Of a stretch of DNA of 64,000 nt, positions 8,536-18,431 are shown piece by piece. The DNA lies in assembly GCA_944391515.1 (NCBI GenBank), contig CALXTW010000001.1, forward strand, positions 65,378-129,377, written 5' to 3'. The first letter of the stretch is position 1, and every line of letters begins with the position of its first letter. This DNA comes from an uncultured Alphaproteobacteria bacterium (GTDB taxonomy: Bacteria > Pseudomonadota > Alphaproteobacteria > RF32 > CAG-239). Made by a program: the position numbers and the translations under genes. The notes beneath the pieces are model-generated. The model was not told where the DNA came from. It saw only the letters and a program-made list of their open reading frames with translations, and ran no database searches.

Positions 8536-9246
8536 ATGAGACATTCAGGACGTCAAAATGACGAAATTCGTCAAGTCGAGATTATTCCTAATTTTAACCC
8601 TTATGCCGAGGGCTCTTGCCTGATTAAATGCGGTAATACTCATGTGGTTTGTACCGTGAGTATGGAAGAAAAAGTTCCAGCTTGGCTGAAAGGGCAAAAT
8701 AAGGGGTGGATTACTGCTGAATATGGTATGCTGCCGCGTGCAACCCAAGTCAGAGTACCTAGAGAATCCAAAAAACCATCAGGCAGAACGCAAGAAATTC
8801 AACGCCTAATAGGTAGGTCTTTGCGGGCGGTGGTTGACTTGACAAAGATGAAAGATATTTCTTTGTGTGTGGATTGTGATGTGATTCAAGCTGACGGAGG
8901 AACGCGCACAGCCTCTATTACAGGCGGATTTGTGGCTTTGTCTTTGGCTATGCAAAAACTCTTGGCTGAGAAAAAAATTAAAGAAAATCCCATTCAAGAA
9001 TATGTGGCTGCTATTTCTTGTGCTATTCATGAAGGAAATAAGGTTGCCGATGTGGATTATTTGGAAGATTCAAATGCTCAGGCAGATATGAACTTTGTGC
9101 TGACAGAAAGCGGCAAGATTGTTGAAATTCAGGGAACAGCTGAAGGAAATCCTTTTGAAGAAAGTGATTTTGCTGAATTGTTGAGTTTGGCAAAAGGTGG
9201 AATTAAACAATTAATTACCAAACAGCATGAGGCTCTCAAAGACTAA
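8536..9246 (+). CDS. rph: ribonuclease PH
   Basis: Phosphate-dependent 3'-5' exoribonuclease that trims tRNA 3' ends. The 236-residue protein begins MRHSGRQNDEIRQVEI, the classic RNase PH start, and has GMLPRATQVR and the C-terminal DSNAQADMNFVLTESG stretch. I choose ATG 8536 (AAGAG about 8 nt upstream) over the in-frame GTG at 8530. It is followed by rdgB, the common alphaproteobacterial order, with an 85-nt gap. Confidence 0.95.
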   Translation: MRHSGRQNDEIRQVEIIPNFNPYAEGSCLIKCGNTHVVCTVSMEEKVPAWLKGQNKGWITAEYGMLPRATQVRVPRESKKPSGRTQEIQRLIGRSLRAVVDLTKMKDISLCVDCDVIQADGGTRTASITGGFVALSLAMQKLLAEKKIKENPIQEYVAAISCAIHEGNKVADVDYLEDSNAQADMNFVLTESGKIVEIQGTAEGNPFEESDFAELLSLAKGGIKQLITKQHEALKD

Positions 9247-9331
9247 CCTTTACAAACAAAAATTATCTGATATTTTAGTGAAACTTTGAGATTATTAAAA
9301 TATTAGATGTTGAACCAAAAAAGCAGAAGTT

Positions 9332-9946
9332 ATGAAAAAAATTGAAAAACTCGTTATTGCCTCGCACAATCAGGGCAAAGTTGATGAAATCAGAAAAATG
9401 CTGAAACCTTTCGGCGTTGAAGTTGTATCTGCCGCAGAGCTTAATTTGCCGGATGTGGAAGAAACTGCAACGACTTTTGAAGGAAATGCTTCTTTAAAAG
9501 CTTTGGAAATGGCTAAAATGTCAGGGCTTCCTTGTTTGGCAGATGATTCTGGTTTGTGTGTTGATGCTCTTGGTGGTCGTCCGGGGGTTTATTCGGCTCG
9601 CTATGCGCCAAATCGTGACTTTGACAAAGGTATGGATATGCTCTTGGCCGAATTAAACGATGCTTTGGAAAAATCTCCCAAAAAAGGCAGAGGTGCTCAT
9701 TTTGCTTGTTGTTTGGCTTTGGCTATGCCCGAAAACTTGGAAAGCGCAGCTTTGTTTAAGGGTTTTGTTGATGGCGAAATTGCTTTGCAAAAGCAAGGAG
9801 ACGGTGGTTTCGGTTTTGACCCGATTTTTGTGCCCAAAGAGGGTGATGGTCGGACTTTTGCGCAGATGTCGCATGAAGAAAAAGATAAAATTTCTCACCG
9901 CGGCAGAGCTTTGGAAAAATTTGTTAATGAAATTTTTGGTAATTAA
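9332..9946 (+). CDS. rdgB: XTP/dITP pyrophosphatase RdgB
   Basis: Hydrolyses non-canonical purine triphosphates (XTP, dITP, ITP) to monophosphates, so that they are kept out of DNA and RNA. The 204-residue Ham1/RdgB protein has the substrate loop SHNQGKVDEI (residues 10-19), the metal-site motif ADDSGLCVDALGGRPG, GFGFDPIF, and the C-terminal MSHEEKDKISHRGRAL. Length is normal. A weak AGAAG lies just before the ATG. It is the second gene of an rph-rdgB unit that ends in a terminator. Confidence 0.96.
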   Translation: MKKIEKLVIASHNQGKVDEIRKMLKPFGVEVVSAAELNLPDVEETATTFEGNASLKALEMAKMSGLPCLADDSGLCVDALGGRPGVYSARYAPNRDFDKGMDMLLAELNDALEKSPKKGRGAHFACCLALAMPENLESAALFKGFVDGEIALQKQGDGGFGFDPIFVPKEGDGRTFAQMSHEEKDKISHRGRALEKFVNEIFGN

Positions 9947-9956
9947 CGTTAAAAAG

Positions 9957-9983
9957 AAAAGAGGGATTTTCCCTCTTTTTTTG
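9957..9983 (+). terminator. terminator after rdgB
   Basis: AAAAGAGGGA (9957-9966) pairs with TCCCTCTTTT (9970-9979) across a 3-nt loop and runs into a T-tract. It separates rph-rdgB from murU. Confidence 0.85.
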
Positions 9984-10005
9984 TTTTGATGAAAAGGATT
10001 GATTT

Positions 10006-10731
10006 ATGACGCAGATTACACAAGGGTTTATTTTGGCTGCCGGTAGAGGAAAGAGAATGTTGCAGTTGACGGATGATAAACCCAAACCTTTAGTCGAAGT
10101 GGCCGGAAAATGTTTGATTGACTATAATGTTAAACGTTTGAAAAATGCCGGAATTAAAGATTGTGTGGTTAATCTGTGCTATAAAGGCGATATGATTAAA
10201 GAGCATTTGCGCCAAGAAAATGCTTTGAATTTTATTTTTTCGGAAGAAGAAGAGGCTTTGGAAACCGGTGGCGGAATTAAACACGCTTTGCCGAAGATGA
10301 AGAGAGAGCCTTTTGTGGTGGTCAATAGCGATGCTCTGTGGACCGAGGCTGAAGGCGGTAATTTAATTAAAGAAATGATTGATGCCTGGGATGACGACAA
10401 ATTTGATATGATGTTGATGATGTTGCCGCTTGAAAATTCTTTCCAGACGATGAAAAACGGCGATTATGATATTGATGAACAAGGTCTTCCGGTGCGGAGA
10501 AAAACACCTGAAAAGCAATCAAAATATTTGTATGGCGGAGTTTTGATTGTTCATCCGAGAGTGTTTGATAATGAACCAGAAGGGCGCTATTGGCTGATTG
10601 ATATTTTTGATAAGCTCGAAAAAAATCATCGCTTGGGATATTATATCCATAAAGGAAAATGGTTCCATGTCGGAAATCCAGAGGCTACCCAAGTGGCGGA
10701 AAAATATTTTAGAGAGAATCCTCTGTTTTAG
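10006..10731 (+). CDS. murU: MurU-type N-acetylmuramate-1-phosphate uridylyltransferase
   Basis: Sugar-phosphate nucleotidyltransferase of 241 residues. The nucleotide loop LAAGRGKRM (residues 10-18) is followed by DKPKPLVEVAGKCLIDY, then VVNSDALW (acidic metal site) and a C-terminal YWLIDIFDKLEKNHRLGYY. This domain, placed just upstream of addB-addA, is characteristic of MurU, which activates MurNAc-1-phosphate to UDP-MurNAc in peptidoglycan recycling. The kinase partner AmgK usually sits beside it but is absent here. A generic NDP-sugar pyrophosphorylase is the alternative. The ATG has AAGGA upstream. It overlaps the 3' end of the convergent HD gene by 4 nt. Confidence 0.82.
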   Translation: MTQITQGFILAAGRGKRMLQLTDDKPKPLVEVAGKCLIDYNVKRLKNAGIKDCVVNLCYKGDMIKEHLRQENALNFIFSEEEEALETGGGIKHALPKMKREPFVVVNSDALWTEAEGGNLIKEMIDAWDDDKFDMMLMMLPLENSFQTMKNGDYDIDEQGLPVRRKTPEKQSKYLYGGVLIVHPRVFDNEPEGRYWLIDIFDKLEKNHRLGYYIHKGKWFHVGNPEATQVAEKYFRENPLF

Positions 10732-11468
10732 ATAATTGAGCGCTTGTTTTTATAAGCCATGTAGTTTTGAGCGGGCGGTAAAATCAAAAATACTGCGCGG
10801 TCATCATTGGTGTGTGTGTGCTTGTGCAGATTAAAGGTGTCAGCTACAATCTGTTCAACATCAATTTGGTATTTTTTATTGAAATAGTCACGCAGGTCAA
10901 AGGCTTTGTCTTCATAAGACAAGTTTTTGATGTGATAGAATTGTTTATTCTTATCCAGGCGTTGGCGAATGCTCATAATTTCTTTGCCGCGAGAAAATAA
11001 GTCTGCTAACTGAATAAGGCGGTCATAGTCATTATATTTTATTTTTTTGAGATAGTTTTGAGCAAACTTAAATGATTTTTCATCATAAGTAGGAAAGTCA
11101 TCTGCTTTGATGTTGGGATCAATAAAATTGTGTGTGATGCAGATGGGGGCAACGTCCGGATAACCGATTTTACGGAGATAGTTATACCCTTCCAGGCTAT
11201 GCGGAACTTTGGTTACCGTTTCATCTTTGATGCGGCCGATGTCATGCAAAAGACCTAAAACATAAGCTGTTTCGGGATTAAGAGTTTTGGTTTTGGCGGC
11301 AATGTTCTCCGCGATTTTGGCAACATTAAACACATGAATTCCATGCTCAAAGATGATTCTTTGATTGGAGCCATTGTAAACTCTTTCCTGTAAATAGGCA
11401 TTAGCTAAGCGTACTGCCGTAATTCGAGGCGGCAGGTAGCCTTTTTCGTAATTATTTAATGATGACAT
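10728..11468 (-). CDS. HD-domain phosphohydrolase
   Basis: A 246-residue protein with an HD metal-dependent phosphohydrolase domain: H42 in EHGIHVFNVA, the HD pair at 75-76 in LGLLHDIGRI, and a downstream H in CITHNFI. These residues suggest a divalent-metal site that hydrolyses a nucleotide or other phosphate ester; the substrate cannot be told. It contains no second domain. The ATG has GCGGAA upstream. It is a single gene on the minus strand between murU and addB, converging with murU by 4 nt, and is not part of the usual murU-addB context. Confidence 0.75.
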   Translation of the reverse strand: MSSLNNYEKGYLPPRITAVRLANAYLQERVYNGSNQRIIFEHGIHVFNVAKIAENIAAKTKTLNPETAYVLGLLHDIGRIKDETVTKVPHSLEGYNYLRKIGYPDVAPICITHNFIDPNIKADDFPTYDEKSFKFAQNYLKKIKYNDYDRLIQLADLFSRGKEIMSIRQRLDKNKQFYHIKNLSYEDKAFDLRDYFNKKYQIDVEQIVADTFNLHKHTHTNDDRAVFLILPPAQNYMAYKNKRSII

Positions 11469-11594
11469 TGTTTTCCGCTTTTTATAAATCTGCTTTGTAA
11501 TAACATTTTATTATCAAGAAAACAAGTTTAATTTTTGTTCTTGGCAAAATAATTTGTATTTGACTATTTCCTTATCTGTTTTAAACTCTCTTGC

Positions 11595-14480
11595 ATGATG
11601 AGTAATGTATTTAATATTCCGGCCGGTTGCGCACTGGCTGATGTCTTGGCTGAGAAGTTTTTGAGAGAATATCAGGATAATCCTTTGGGATTAACCGATG
11701 TGTTGTTTTTGTTGCCAAACAGACGTGCGGTTAAAACCCTCAAAGATGCTTTTGTGCGCTTGCAAGGAGCTCAGCCGACTTTGTTGCCGCAGATGTCGCC
11801 TCTTGGAGATGTGGAAGAAGATGAGCTGTTTTTGAGTGGGTTTGACTTAAGAGGTGTGTTAAAAGAGCTTTCTCCTGCCATCTCAAGAGTGGAGCGTTTA
11901 CTCTTGTTTACCAAAATTGTGATGGCAAAACCTGTTGAATACGGAATTGAAAAATTAGCCGCTAATCAGGCGTGTTTTTTGGCGCAAGAGCTTGCCTCTT
12001 TGATTGATATGGCTGATAATTTGGGGTTGGATTTTAAGAATTTATCTGATTTGGTGCCGGATGAATATGCAACCCATTGGCAAGAAACTCTCAAATTTTT
12101 GGAAATTATTACTACCTATTGGCCTGAAATTCTAAAAGAAAAGGGTAAGGTTGATGCTGCTTTTAGGCGCAATCAACTCTTGAAAGCTGAAATTGAGTAT
12201 TGGAAAACTTGTTCTACCCAAAAAAGAATCGTGATTGCCGGCACAACGGCTGCCTTCCCTTTGATGAAAGAGCTGGTTAAGACCGTGCTCGGGCTTGAAA
12301 AAGGTGAGCTTTATTTGGCCGGAATCGATAAGTATTTGGAAGATGAGGCTTGGGAAAAAATTGATGAAACACATCCTCAATTTGAAATAAAAGAATTGTT
12401 GGATTATTTGGAAATATCTCGCAGTGATATTCCTGATTTGCAAGCCCCGCAAAATGAGAATCGAAATATTTTGGTGAGTGAGATTATGCGTCCGGCGGTT
12501 ACAACCGATAAATGGCGCGATATTGCTCAAAAAGGAATTAAGTTTGATGCGGTCAACGGCATTGCTTTGGTGAATTGTACGGATATTCGCGAAGAAGCGC
12601 TCAGTATTGCCTTGATGATGCGAGAAACACTGGAAATTCCTGAAAAAACTGCTGCTCTTGTTACCTCTGACAGAAATTTGGCCAGACGCGTGGCGGCCGA
12701 GTTGCAACGCTGGAATTTGAAAGTTGATGATTCAGCCGGTTGTCCTTTGGGGTTAACCCCGCTTGGAATATTTTTACGGCTTGTGCTTGAGGTTTGTCAG
12801 AGCGATTTCAGAGATACGGTTTTGCTTGCGTTATTAAAGCACCCGTTGAATTGTTTGGGGCAAGGCGGTTTTAATGTGCGTAAATTGGCCAGAGAATATG
12901 AACGGCAAGTTTTGCGCAATGGCGGAGAGGTCAGCTCGGAAAGTCAAGCCTTGATTGATGGTATTAAAGAAAACTTGCGTCCGCTCTATGAGATGATTCA
13001 TGCACCGATGGTGGATTTTAAGCAATTATTGGCAACGCATATTCAGGTGGCTGAAAAACTGGCGGCAACGGAAGATAAAACCGGTGATAAAATCTTGTGG
13101 AAAGGTGATGCCGGAGAAGCCGGAGCAGCCTTTATTGCCGATTTGTATGCCGATGCGCAAGTTTTGGGGGCAATCGGCGGTGCGGAATATTTGGGCTTGT
13201 TTGAGGCTTTGATGACCGGAGTTACGGTTCGACCAAAATATGGAACACACCCGCGTTTGAGTATTTTGGGACCAATAGAGGCCAGATTTTCGCATTTTGA
13301 CCGCGTGATTATCGGTGAGGTTAATGAAAATATTTGGCCATTGGCGGTGAGTGCCGACCCGTGGATGTCAAGACCAATGAAAAGACAATTCGGGTTTCCT
13401 CTGCCGGAGCGAAATATCGGCGTCGGGGCTTATGATTTTAGCCAACTCTTGGCCAATGATGAGGTTTATTTGGTGAGAGCCGAGCGGGTGATGGGAACCC
13501 CAATGGTGAAGTCTCGTTGGTGGATGCGTTTGGAAACAGTATTGGCTGCCTTGAATATTCCGATTGAAAAACTGGAAGACAATGCTTTTCGGATGTGGGC
13601 GAGATTTTTGGATAGGAGCGAAGATTTTAAACGCCTTTTGCCGCCTTGTCCAAAACCGCCGGTTGAGGCTCGTCCGAGAGAACTTTCGGCCAGCGCCATT
13701 GAGAATTGGATGCGCGACCCGTATATTATTTTTGCAAAATATATTCTAAAACTCAAAAAACTTGATGATTTGGAGCAAGATGTGACTTTTGCCGATTACG
13801 GAACAATTATTCATGCCGTATTGGAAGAGTTTAATCGCAAGTATAATCACCAATTTCCGCAAAATGCCAAAGAAGAACTTTTGGCTTTGGGTGAAAAGTA
13901 TTTTAAGGAAAATGAAATTGCTTCTGAGACTAAGGCTTTTTGGTGGCCTAATTTTGAAAAAACGGTTGATTGGTTGGTAAGCAAAGAAGGCTCTTATCGC
14001 GATGAGGTCAGTACGGTTTATAATGAAGTTCAGGGATGTTATAGTTTTGAGGCGCCGGCCGGTGTGTTTACGGTAACAGCCAGAGCCGATAGAATCGATG
14101 AAACAAGAGATGGCAAAGTTAATATTATTGACTACAAGACCGGTCAGGCTCGTTCACCCAAAGAAGTGAAAGCCGGTTATGCGCCACAGTTGCCAATAGA
14201 GGGAATTATTGCGCAAAACGGCGGCTTTGAGGGGTTGAAAGCCAAAGAAGTGGCGGCTTTGATGTATTGGCAATTGGGCAAAAAAGAAACGGCTTTGGAT
14301 GAAGATATTGATGAAGTGCTCAATAAGAATTTGACCAATTTGCGAGAGTTGGTGAGCTTGTTTGATTTTCAAGATACGGCTTATATCAGCAAGCCAAACC
14401 CAAAATATGCGCCTAAATATTCGGATTATGAGCATTTGGCAAGAGTAAAAGAATGGTCGGTGGTGGAAGATGACGACTAA
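11595..14480 (+). CDS. addB: double-strand break repair protein AddB, alphaproteobacterial type
   Basis: Second subunit of the AddAB helicase-nuclease, which resects double-strand ends for RecA. The 961-residue protein has a helicase-like body (LLPNRRAVKTL near residue 40; ERNIGVGAYDF region) and a C-terminal PD-(D/E)XK nuclease with IIDYKTGQ near residue 850, in the RecB-nuclease family. Two ATG codons stand in tandem (11595, 11598), with no strong ribosome site. The end overlaps the addA start by 11 nt, which suggests coupled translation. Order murU-(HD)-addB-addA-trxA is the usual alphaproteobacterial one, with only the HD gene added. Confidence 0.95.
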   Translation: MMSNVFNIPAGCALADVLAEKFLREYQDNPLGLTDVLFLLPNRRAVKTLKDAFVRLQGAQPTLLPQMSPLGDVEEDELFLSGFDLRGVLKELSPAISRVERLLLFTKIVMAKPVEYGIEKLAANQACFLAQELASLIDMADNLGLDFKNLSDLVPDEYATHWQETLKFLEIITTYWPEILKEKGKVDAAFRRNQLLKAEIEYWKTCSTQKRIVIAGTTAAFPLMKELVKTVLGLEKGELYLAGIDKYLEDEAWEKIDETHPQFEIKELLDYLEISRSDIPDLQAPQNENRNILVSEIMRPAVTTDKWRDIAQKGIKFDAVNGIALVNCTDIREEALSIALMMRETLEIPEKTAALVTSDRNLARRVAAELQRWNLKVDDSAGCPLGLTPLGIFLRLVLEVCQSDFRDTVLLALLKHPLNCLGQGGFNVRKLAREYERQVLRNGGEVSSESQALIDGIKENLRPLYEMIHAPMVDFKQLLATHIQVAEKLAATEDKTGDKILWKGDAGEAGAAFIADLYADAQVLGAIGGAEYLGLFEALMTGVTVRPKYGTHPRLSILGPIEARFSHFDRVIIGEVNENIWPLAVSADPWMSRPMKRQFGFPLPERNIGVGAYDFSQLLANDEVYLVRAERVMGTPMVKSRWWMRLETVLAALNIPIEKLEDNAFRMWARFLDRSEDFKRLLPPCPKPPVEARPRELSASAIENWMRDPYIIFAKYILKLKKLDDLEQDVTFADYGTIIHAVLEEFNRKYNHQFPQNAKEELLALGEKYFKENEIASETKAFWWPNFEKTVDWLVSKEGSYRDEVSTVYNEVQGCYSFEAPAGVFTVTARADRIDETRDGKVNIIDYKTGQARSPKEVKAGYAPQLPIEGIIAQNGGFEGLKAKEVAALMYWQLGKKETALDEDIDEVLNKNLTNLRELVSLFDFQDTAYISKPNPKYAPKYSDYEHLARVKEWSVVEDDD

Positions 14481-17400
14481 TAACGGCACAAATAGGCAAG
14501 AAGAGGTTAAACTTCAGCGCGAAAAACGCGGTGGGCTGGCAACTTTGCAACAAAGAAAAGCGGCTAATCCGTTACGCTCGGTGTGGGTGGAGGCTTCTGC
14601 CGGAACGGGCAAGACCAAGGTGTTGTCAGACAGAGTTTTGAGAATTTTGCTAAACGGCGTAAAGCCTTCTAAAATCTTGTGCTTGACCTACACAAAAGCG
14701 GCGGCGGTGGAGATGAGCTCGCGTATTGCCGGAAGATTAAGTCGTTGGGCGGTGGCAAGTGAAGATGATTTGCACAAAGAACTGCAGGCTTTATTGGGGC
14801 AACTTCCGGCCGAACAAAAAGATTATGCCAAGCTGGAGGCAACGGCCAGACAGCTGTTTGCGGTGTTACTTGATACACCGGGTGGCATGAAAATTCAGAC
14901 CATTCATAGTTTTTGTCAGGAGATTTTGAAAAGATTTCCGTTGGAGGCTAAAATATCGCCTTATTTTGAGGTGATGGATGACAGAACCGCCGATGAGGCA
15001 TTGGCTGAAATTCAAAAAAAACTCCTCAAAAAAATTGAAGACGAGCCCATGAGTGATGTGGCGCAGGCGTTGGGGTATTTAACCAAAAAAGTCAGCGAAT
15101 TTAAGTTTCCGGAAATTATGGGAAGTTTGGCTGAGAATCGAAACAAAATCACTAAGCTCTTTTTGAATTACTCAAATAAGCAAGTATTGCTTGAAGCTTT
15201 GGCTGAAAAATTAGATGTTCGACTTGGCGATACGGAAGAATCTTTGGTGGCTGAGTTTATGAAAAACATTAGCCGCAGTGATTTGAAAGCGGTACAAAAT
15301 GCGTGGTTTCAGGGAAGCTCAACGGATGTCAAAAAAGCGGAAATTTTGGCTGGTTTAGCGGAAAGAGATTTTCCTCTGCAGGATTTTAAGGTTTATAAAA
15401 ATTTATTCTTAACCGAAGGAAAACCAAGAGCCAAAGCCGGAACAAAAGGCGCCTTGGCCAGTGAACCGCGCTTGGAAGAGATTTTCTTTGGACAAGCCGA
15501 AAAATTGATTGAGCTGGAAAGCAAACTGGCGGCAGTTAGAGTTTTTACCTCAACCTCGGCAGTGTTAACTTTGGCAGAAGAACTTATCGGCGGGTATAAT
15601 TATTTTAAGAAAATCCATTCGAAAATGGATTATGAAGATTTAATCGTCTTAACCAGAAATTTGCTGGAAGACAGAAGTGTTGCCGAGTGGGTGCTTTATA
15701 AGTTAGATGGTGGTATTGACCATGTTTTGATTGATGAGGCGCAAGACACCTCGCCAAACCAATGGGCGATTATTCGCGCTTTGACTGATGGCTTTTTTGA
15801 TAATTTGGATGAGGTTAACAAAACAGTTTTTGCCGTTGGTGACCGCAAGCAATCTATTTATAGTTTTCAGGGAGCCGACCCCAAAGAATTTGATAAAATG
15901 CGCCGGTATTTTGCTGAGAAAGCGCATAATTTTGATGAAGTAAAATTGGAGGTTTCATTCCGCTCAACCGCGGCGGTGCTCGATTGTGTTAATACGGTTT
16001 TTGGGGATGACTATGCCAAAAGCGGTGTGATTTCGGAAGGGGAAGATATTACGCATATTCCTTTTCGTATCGGTGATGGTGGCAGAGTGGAACTTTGGCC
16101 GGTTGTTGAGCCGGAGGAGGGCGATAATCCCGATATGTGGCGTCCGCCGGTGGAAAGAGTGAGCGGGGTTTCGACCTCGTCTCGTTTGGCAAAAATGATT
16201 GCCTTAAAGATTAAACAATCGGTTGAAAGCGGTGATATTTTAATTTCGCAAAATCGGCTGGTCAGGTATCGCGATTTTATGATTTTGGTGCAACGGCGCA
16301 ACAGTTTTGTAGAGGAAATGGTGCGCGAATGCAAAAATGTCGGTGTTAACGTTGCGGGCGTTGATAAAATTAAATTGTTAGAGCAAATCGGGGTGCAAGA
16401 TTTGGTGTCGTTGGGCAAGTTTTTGCTTTTACCCAGTGATGATTTGACTTTGGCAGAAGTGCTGAAATCACCTCTTTTCGGGCTTGATGACGATGATTTG
16501 TTTGAGCTTTGCTATAACCGCAAAGGAGCATCTGTTTGGACCAGATTGTGCGACAATAAAAAATATTTTGAAACCTATAAAAGCTTGCGTGAATTGTTGG
16601 ATTTGGCGGATTATGTGCGTCCGTTTGAGCTTTATTCCACGGTTTTGAATAAGCAAAAAGGGCGGTGGAAGTTTGTGCAACGTATGGGCTTGGAAGTTGA
16701 AGATGGTTTAGATGAATTTATGAATTTGACTTTGGCTTATGAGCAAGAACATATTCCGACAATGCAAGGCTTTATTCAATGGATTGGGTCTGATGAGGTT
16801 GAGATAAAACGTGAGTTGGAGCAAAGCGAGGCTGATGCAGTGCGGATTATGACAGTGCATGGCTCTAAGGGTTTGCAAGCGCCAATCGTGATTTTGCCGG
16901 ATACTATCAGAATGGTTAATGTTCGCAAAGAAGGCGGTATGCTTTGGGATGACGTGTTTTATTATCCCTTGTCATCGGCAGATTATGATAAAAACTGCAT
17001 TAAAATTAAAGATGAAGAAGTATTGTTGGCCAATGAGGAATACAAAAGATTGCTTTATGTGGCTTTGACCCGTGCTGAAGACAGGTTGTGTGTTTGCGGG
17101 TATCGAAAGAAAAATGCCGAAAAAGATGAATCTTGGTATGGAATCTGCAAAAAAGGTTTGAGCAAAATTGCCGAAGATGACGGTGCGGGCAATCTCCAAT
17201 ATCAAAACGAGCAAGTATTGGAAGTGAAGAAAAAAGGTGTTTCTCAGGTAAGAGATTTTATTAGACCTGAGTTTCCATGGATAAGCGAGGATGCTCCGGA
17301 GGAAAATCCGCTTGCAAAGCCTTATACGCCGTCTAAACCAGATGAAGATGAAAGTGATGTGGCTTTGGTTTCTCCTATCGGGGAGGATGGGGCGAATCGT

Positions 17401-17862
17401 TATCAACGCGGACGGATTATTCATAAATTGTTGCAATTTTTGCCTGATGTTCAAACTTTTGATAAAAGGCAAGTGATTGCCGAATTCTTGGCTAAAAACG
17501 CACCTGAATATTCTCATGCGCAAGTTGAACGAATCCAAAACGAAATTATGAAATTATTGGAAAACGAACAATTTGGAAAATTGTTTGGTGCGGATTCAAA
17601 GGCCGAAGTTCCGGTTATCGGGGAGGTTGATGGCAAGATTATTTCCGCTCAGATTGACCGTTTGGTAGTGAGTGGAGATGAGGTCTTGATTGTTGACTTT
17701 AAGACTAATCGTCCGGCGGCTAAAACTTTGGCCGAAGTGCCGGAAGTTTATTTTAAGCAGTTGCGGGCTTATAAGTCTTTGCTTGAAAAAATTTATCAAG
17801 GAAAAACAATCAAAACCTTTTTGTTATGGACGGATACAACCCAAATTATGCAGATAGAGTGA
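14470..17862 (+). CDS. addA: double-strand break repair helicase AddA
   Basis: Main motor of AddAB, a UvrD-like 3'-5' helicase with its own nuclease. The 1130-residue protein shows Walker A EASAGTGKT (41-49), motif Ia LTYTKAAAVEM, motif II LIDEAQDTSP, motif III GDRKQSIYSFQGAD, motif V VMTVHGSKGLQ-like IMTVHGSKGLQAP, motif VI LYVALTRAEDRL, and a C-terminal nuclease with LIVDFKTNR. Start ATG lies inside the end of addB. It ends in TGA, which is one of the facts showing that UGA is a normal stop in this genome. Confidence 0.96.
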   Translation: MTTNNGTNRQEEVKLQREKRGGLATLQQRKAANPLRSVWVEASAGTGKTKVLSDRVLRILLNGVKPSKILCLTYTKAAAVEMSSRIAGRLSRWAVASEDDLHKELQALLGQLPAEQKDYAKLEATARQLFAVLLDTPGGMKIQTIHSFCQEILKRFPLEAKISPYFEVMDDRTADEALAEIQKKLLKKIEDEPMSDVAQALGYLTKKVSEFKFPEIMGSLAENRNKITKLFLNYSNKQVLLEALAEKLDVRLGDTEESLVAEFMKNISRSDLKAVQNAWFQGSSTDVKKAEILAGLAERDFPLQDFKVYKNLFLTEGKPRAKAGTKGALASEPRLEEIFFGQAEKLIELESKLAAVRVFTSTSAVLTLAEELIGGYNYFKKIHSKMDYEDLIVLTRNLLEDRSVAEWVLYKLDGGIDHVLIDEAQDTSPNQWAIIRALTDGFFDNLDEVNKTVFAVGDRKQSIYSFQGADPKEFDKMRRYFAEKAHNFDEVKLEVSFRSTAAVLDCVNTVFGDDYAKSGVISEGEDITHIPFRIGDGGRVELWPVVEPEEGDNPDMWRPPVERVSGVSTSSRLAKMIALKIKQSVESGDILISQNRLVRYRDFMILVQRRNSFVEEMVRECKNVGVNVAGVDKIKLLEQIGVQDLVSLGKFLLLPSDDLTLAEVLKSPLFGLDDDDLFELCYNRKGASVWTRLCDNKKYFETYKSLRELLDLADYVRPFELYSTVLNKQKGRWKFVQRMGLEVEDGLDEFMNLTLAYEQEHIPTMQGFIQWIGSDEVEIKRELEQSEADAVRIMTVHGSKGLQAPIVILPDTIRMVNVRKEGGMLWDDVFYYPLSSADYDKNCIKIKDEEVLLANEEYKRLLYVALTRAEDRLCVCGYRKKNAEKDESWYGICKKGLSKIAEDDGAGNLQYQNEQVLEVKKKGVSQVRDFIRPEFPWISEDAPEENPLAKPYTPSKPDEDESDVALVSPIGEDGANRYQRGRIIHKLLQFLPDVQTFDKRQVIAEFLAKNAPEYSHAQVERIQNEIMKLLENEQFGKLFGADSKAEVPVIGEVDGKIISAQIDRLVVSGDEVLIVDFKTNRPAAKTLAEVPEVYFKQLRAYKSLLEKIYQGKTIKTFLLWTDTTQIMQIE

Positions 17863-17947
17863 GGTTTTTTGATAATAAGTCTTTAATAAATATTTTTTTC
17901 AATTATATTAGACGTATCTGGAATTAAAACTATGGGAGTAAATGACT

Positions 17948-18262
17948 ATGAAACAGATTACTGACAGCCAGTTTGAAGATGAAGTATTGAAAGCTAAAGG
18001 GCTGGTTTTGGTTGATTTTTGGGCTGAGTGGTGCGGTCCTTGCCGTCAATTGGGTCCGATTTTGGAAGAAGTTTCTAAAGAAATGGGCGACAAATGCCAA
18101 ATTTGCAAAATGAACGTTGATGAATCTCCTAATACTGCCGCTCAATATGGAATCCGCAGTATTCCGACAATGTTCTTGTTTAAGGACGGAAAACAAGTTG
18201 ACGTTAAAGTAGGTTTGAATTCTCAATCAACTTTGGTTAGTTGGTTAAATTCTCATCTCTAA
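17948..18262 (+). CDS. trxA: thioredoxin TrxA
   Basis: Cytoplasmic dithiol reductase. The 104-residue protein has the active site WCGPC (residues 28-32 from this start) in FWAEWCGPC and the cis-proline motif SIPTMFLFKDG. Two in-frame ATG codons exist: 17942 is only 3 nt from the GGGAG site, 17948 is 9 nt away, so I prefer 17948, which also gives the usual MKQITDSQF start. It lies 79 nt after addA, as in other alphaproteobacteria, and is closed by a strong terminator. Confidence 0.96.
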   Translation: MKQITDSQFEDEVLKAKGLVLVDFWAEWCGPCRQLGPILEEVSKEMGDKCQICKMNVDESPNTAAQYGIRSIPTMFLFKDGKQVDVKVGLNSQSTLVSWLNSHL

Positions 18263-18287
18263 TTTTTTTAGGGAAAGTATTGCAAAA

Positions 18288-18318
18288 AAAACCGCTTGGA
18301 GATGAACCAAGCGGTTTT
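18288..18318 (+). terminator. terminator after trxA
   Basis: Perfect 12-bp stem AAAACCGCTTGG (18288-18299) / CCAAGCGGTTTT (18307-18318) with a 7-nt loop, ending in T residues. The next 110 nt to the HTH gene hold no gene; the only structure I see is an 8-bp inverted repeat TTATGCGG (18322-18329) / CCGCATAA (18374-18381). Confidence 0.9.
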
Positions 18319-18431
18319 TGATTATGCGGTAAAGCCTATATGAGTTTATTTTGACGTTTAATCATCTCTTTGCCCGCATAACCTCCCCCAACACCCTCTC
18401 GACAAGACATTGTGAGATAAAAACTTATCAA

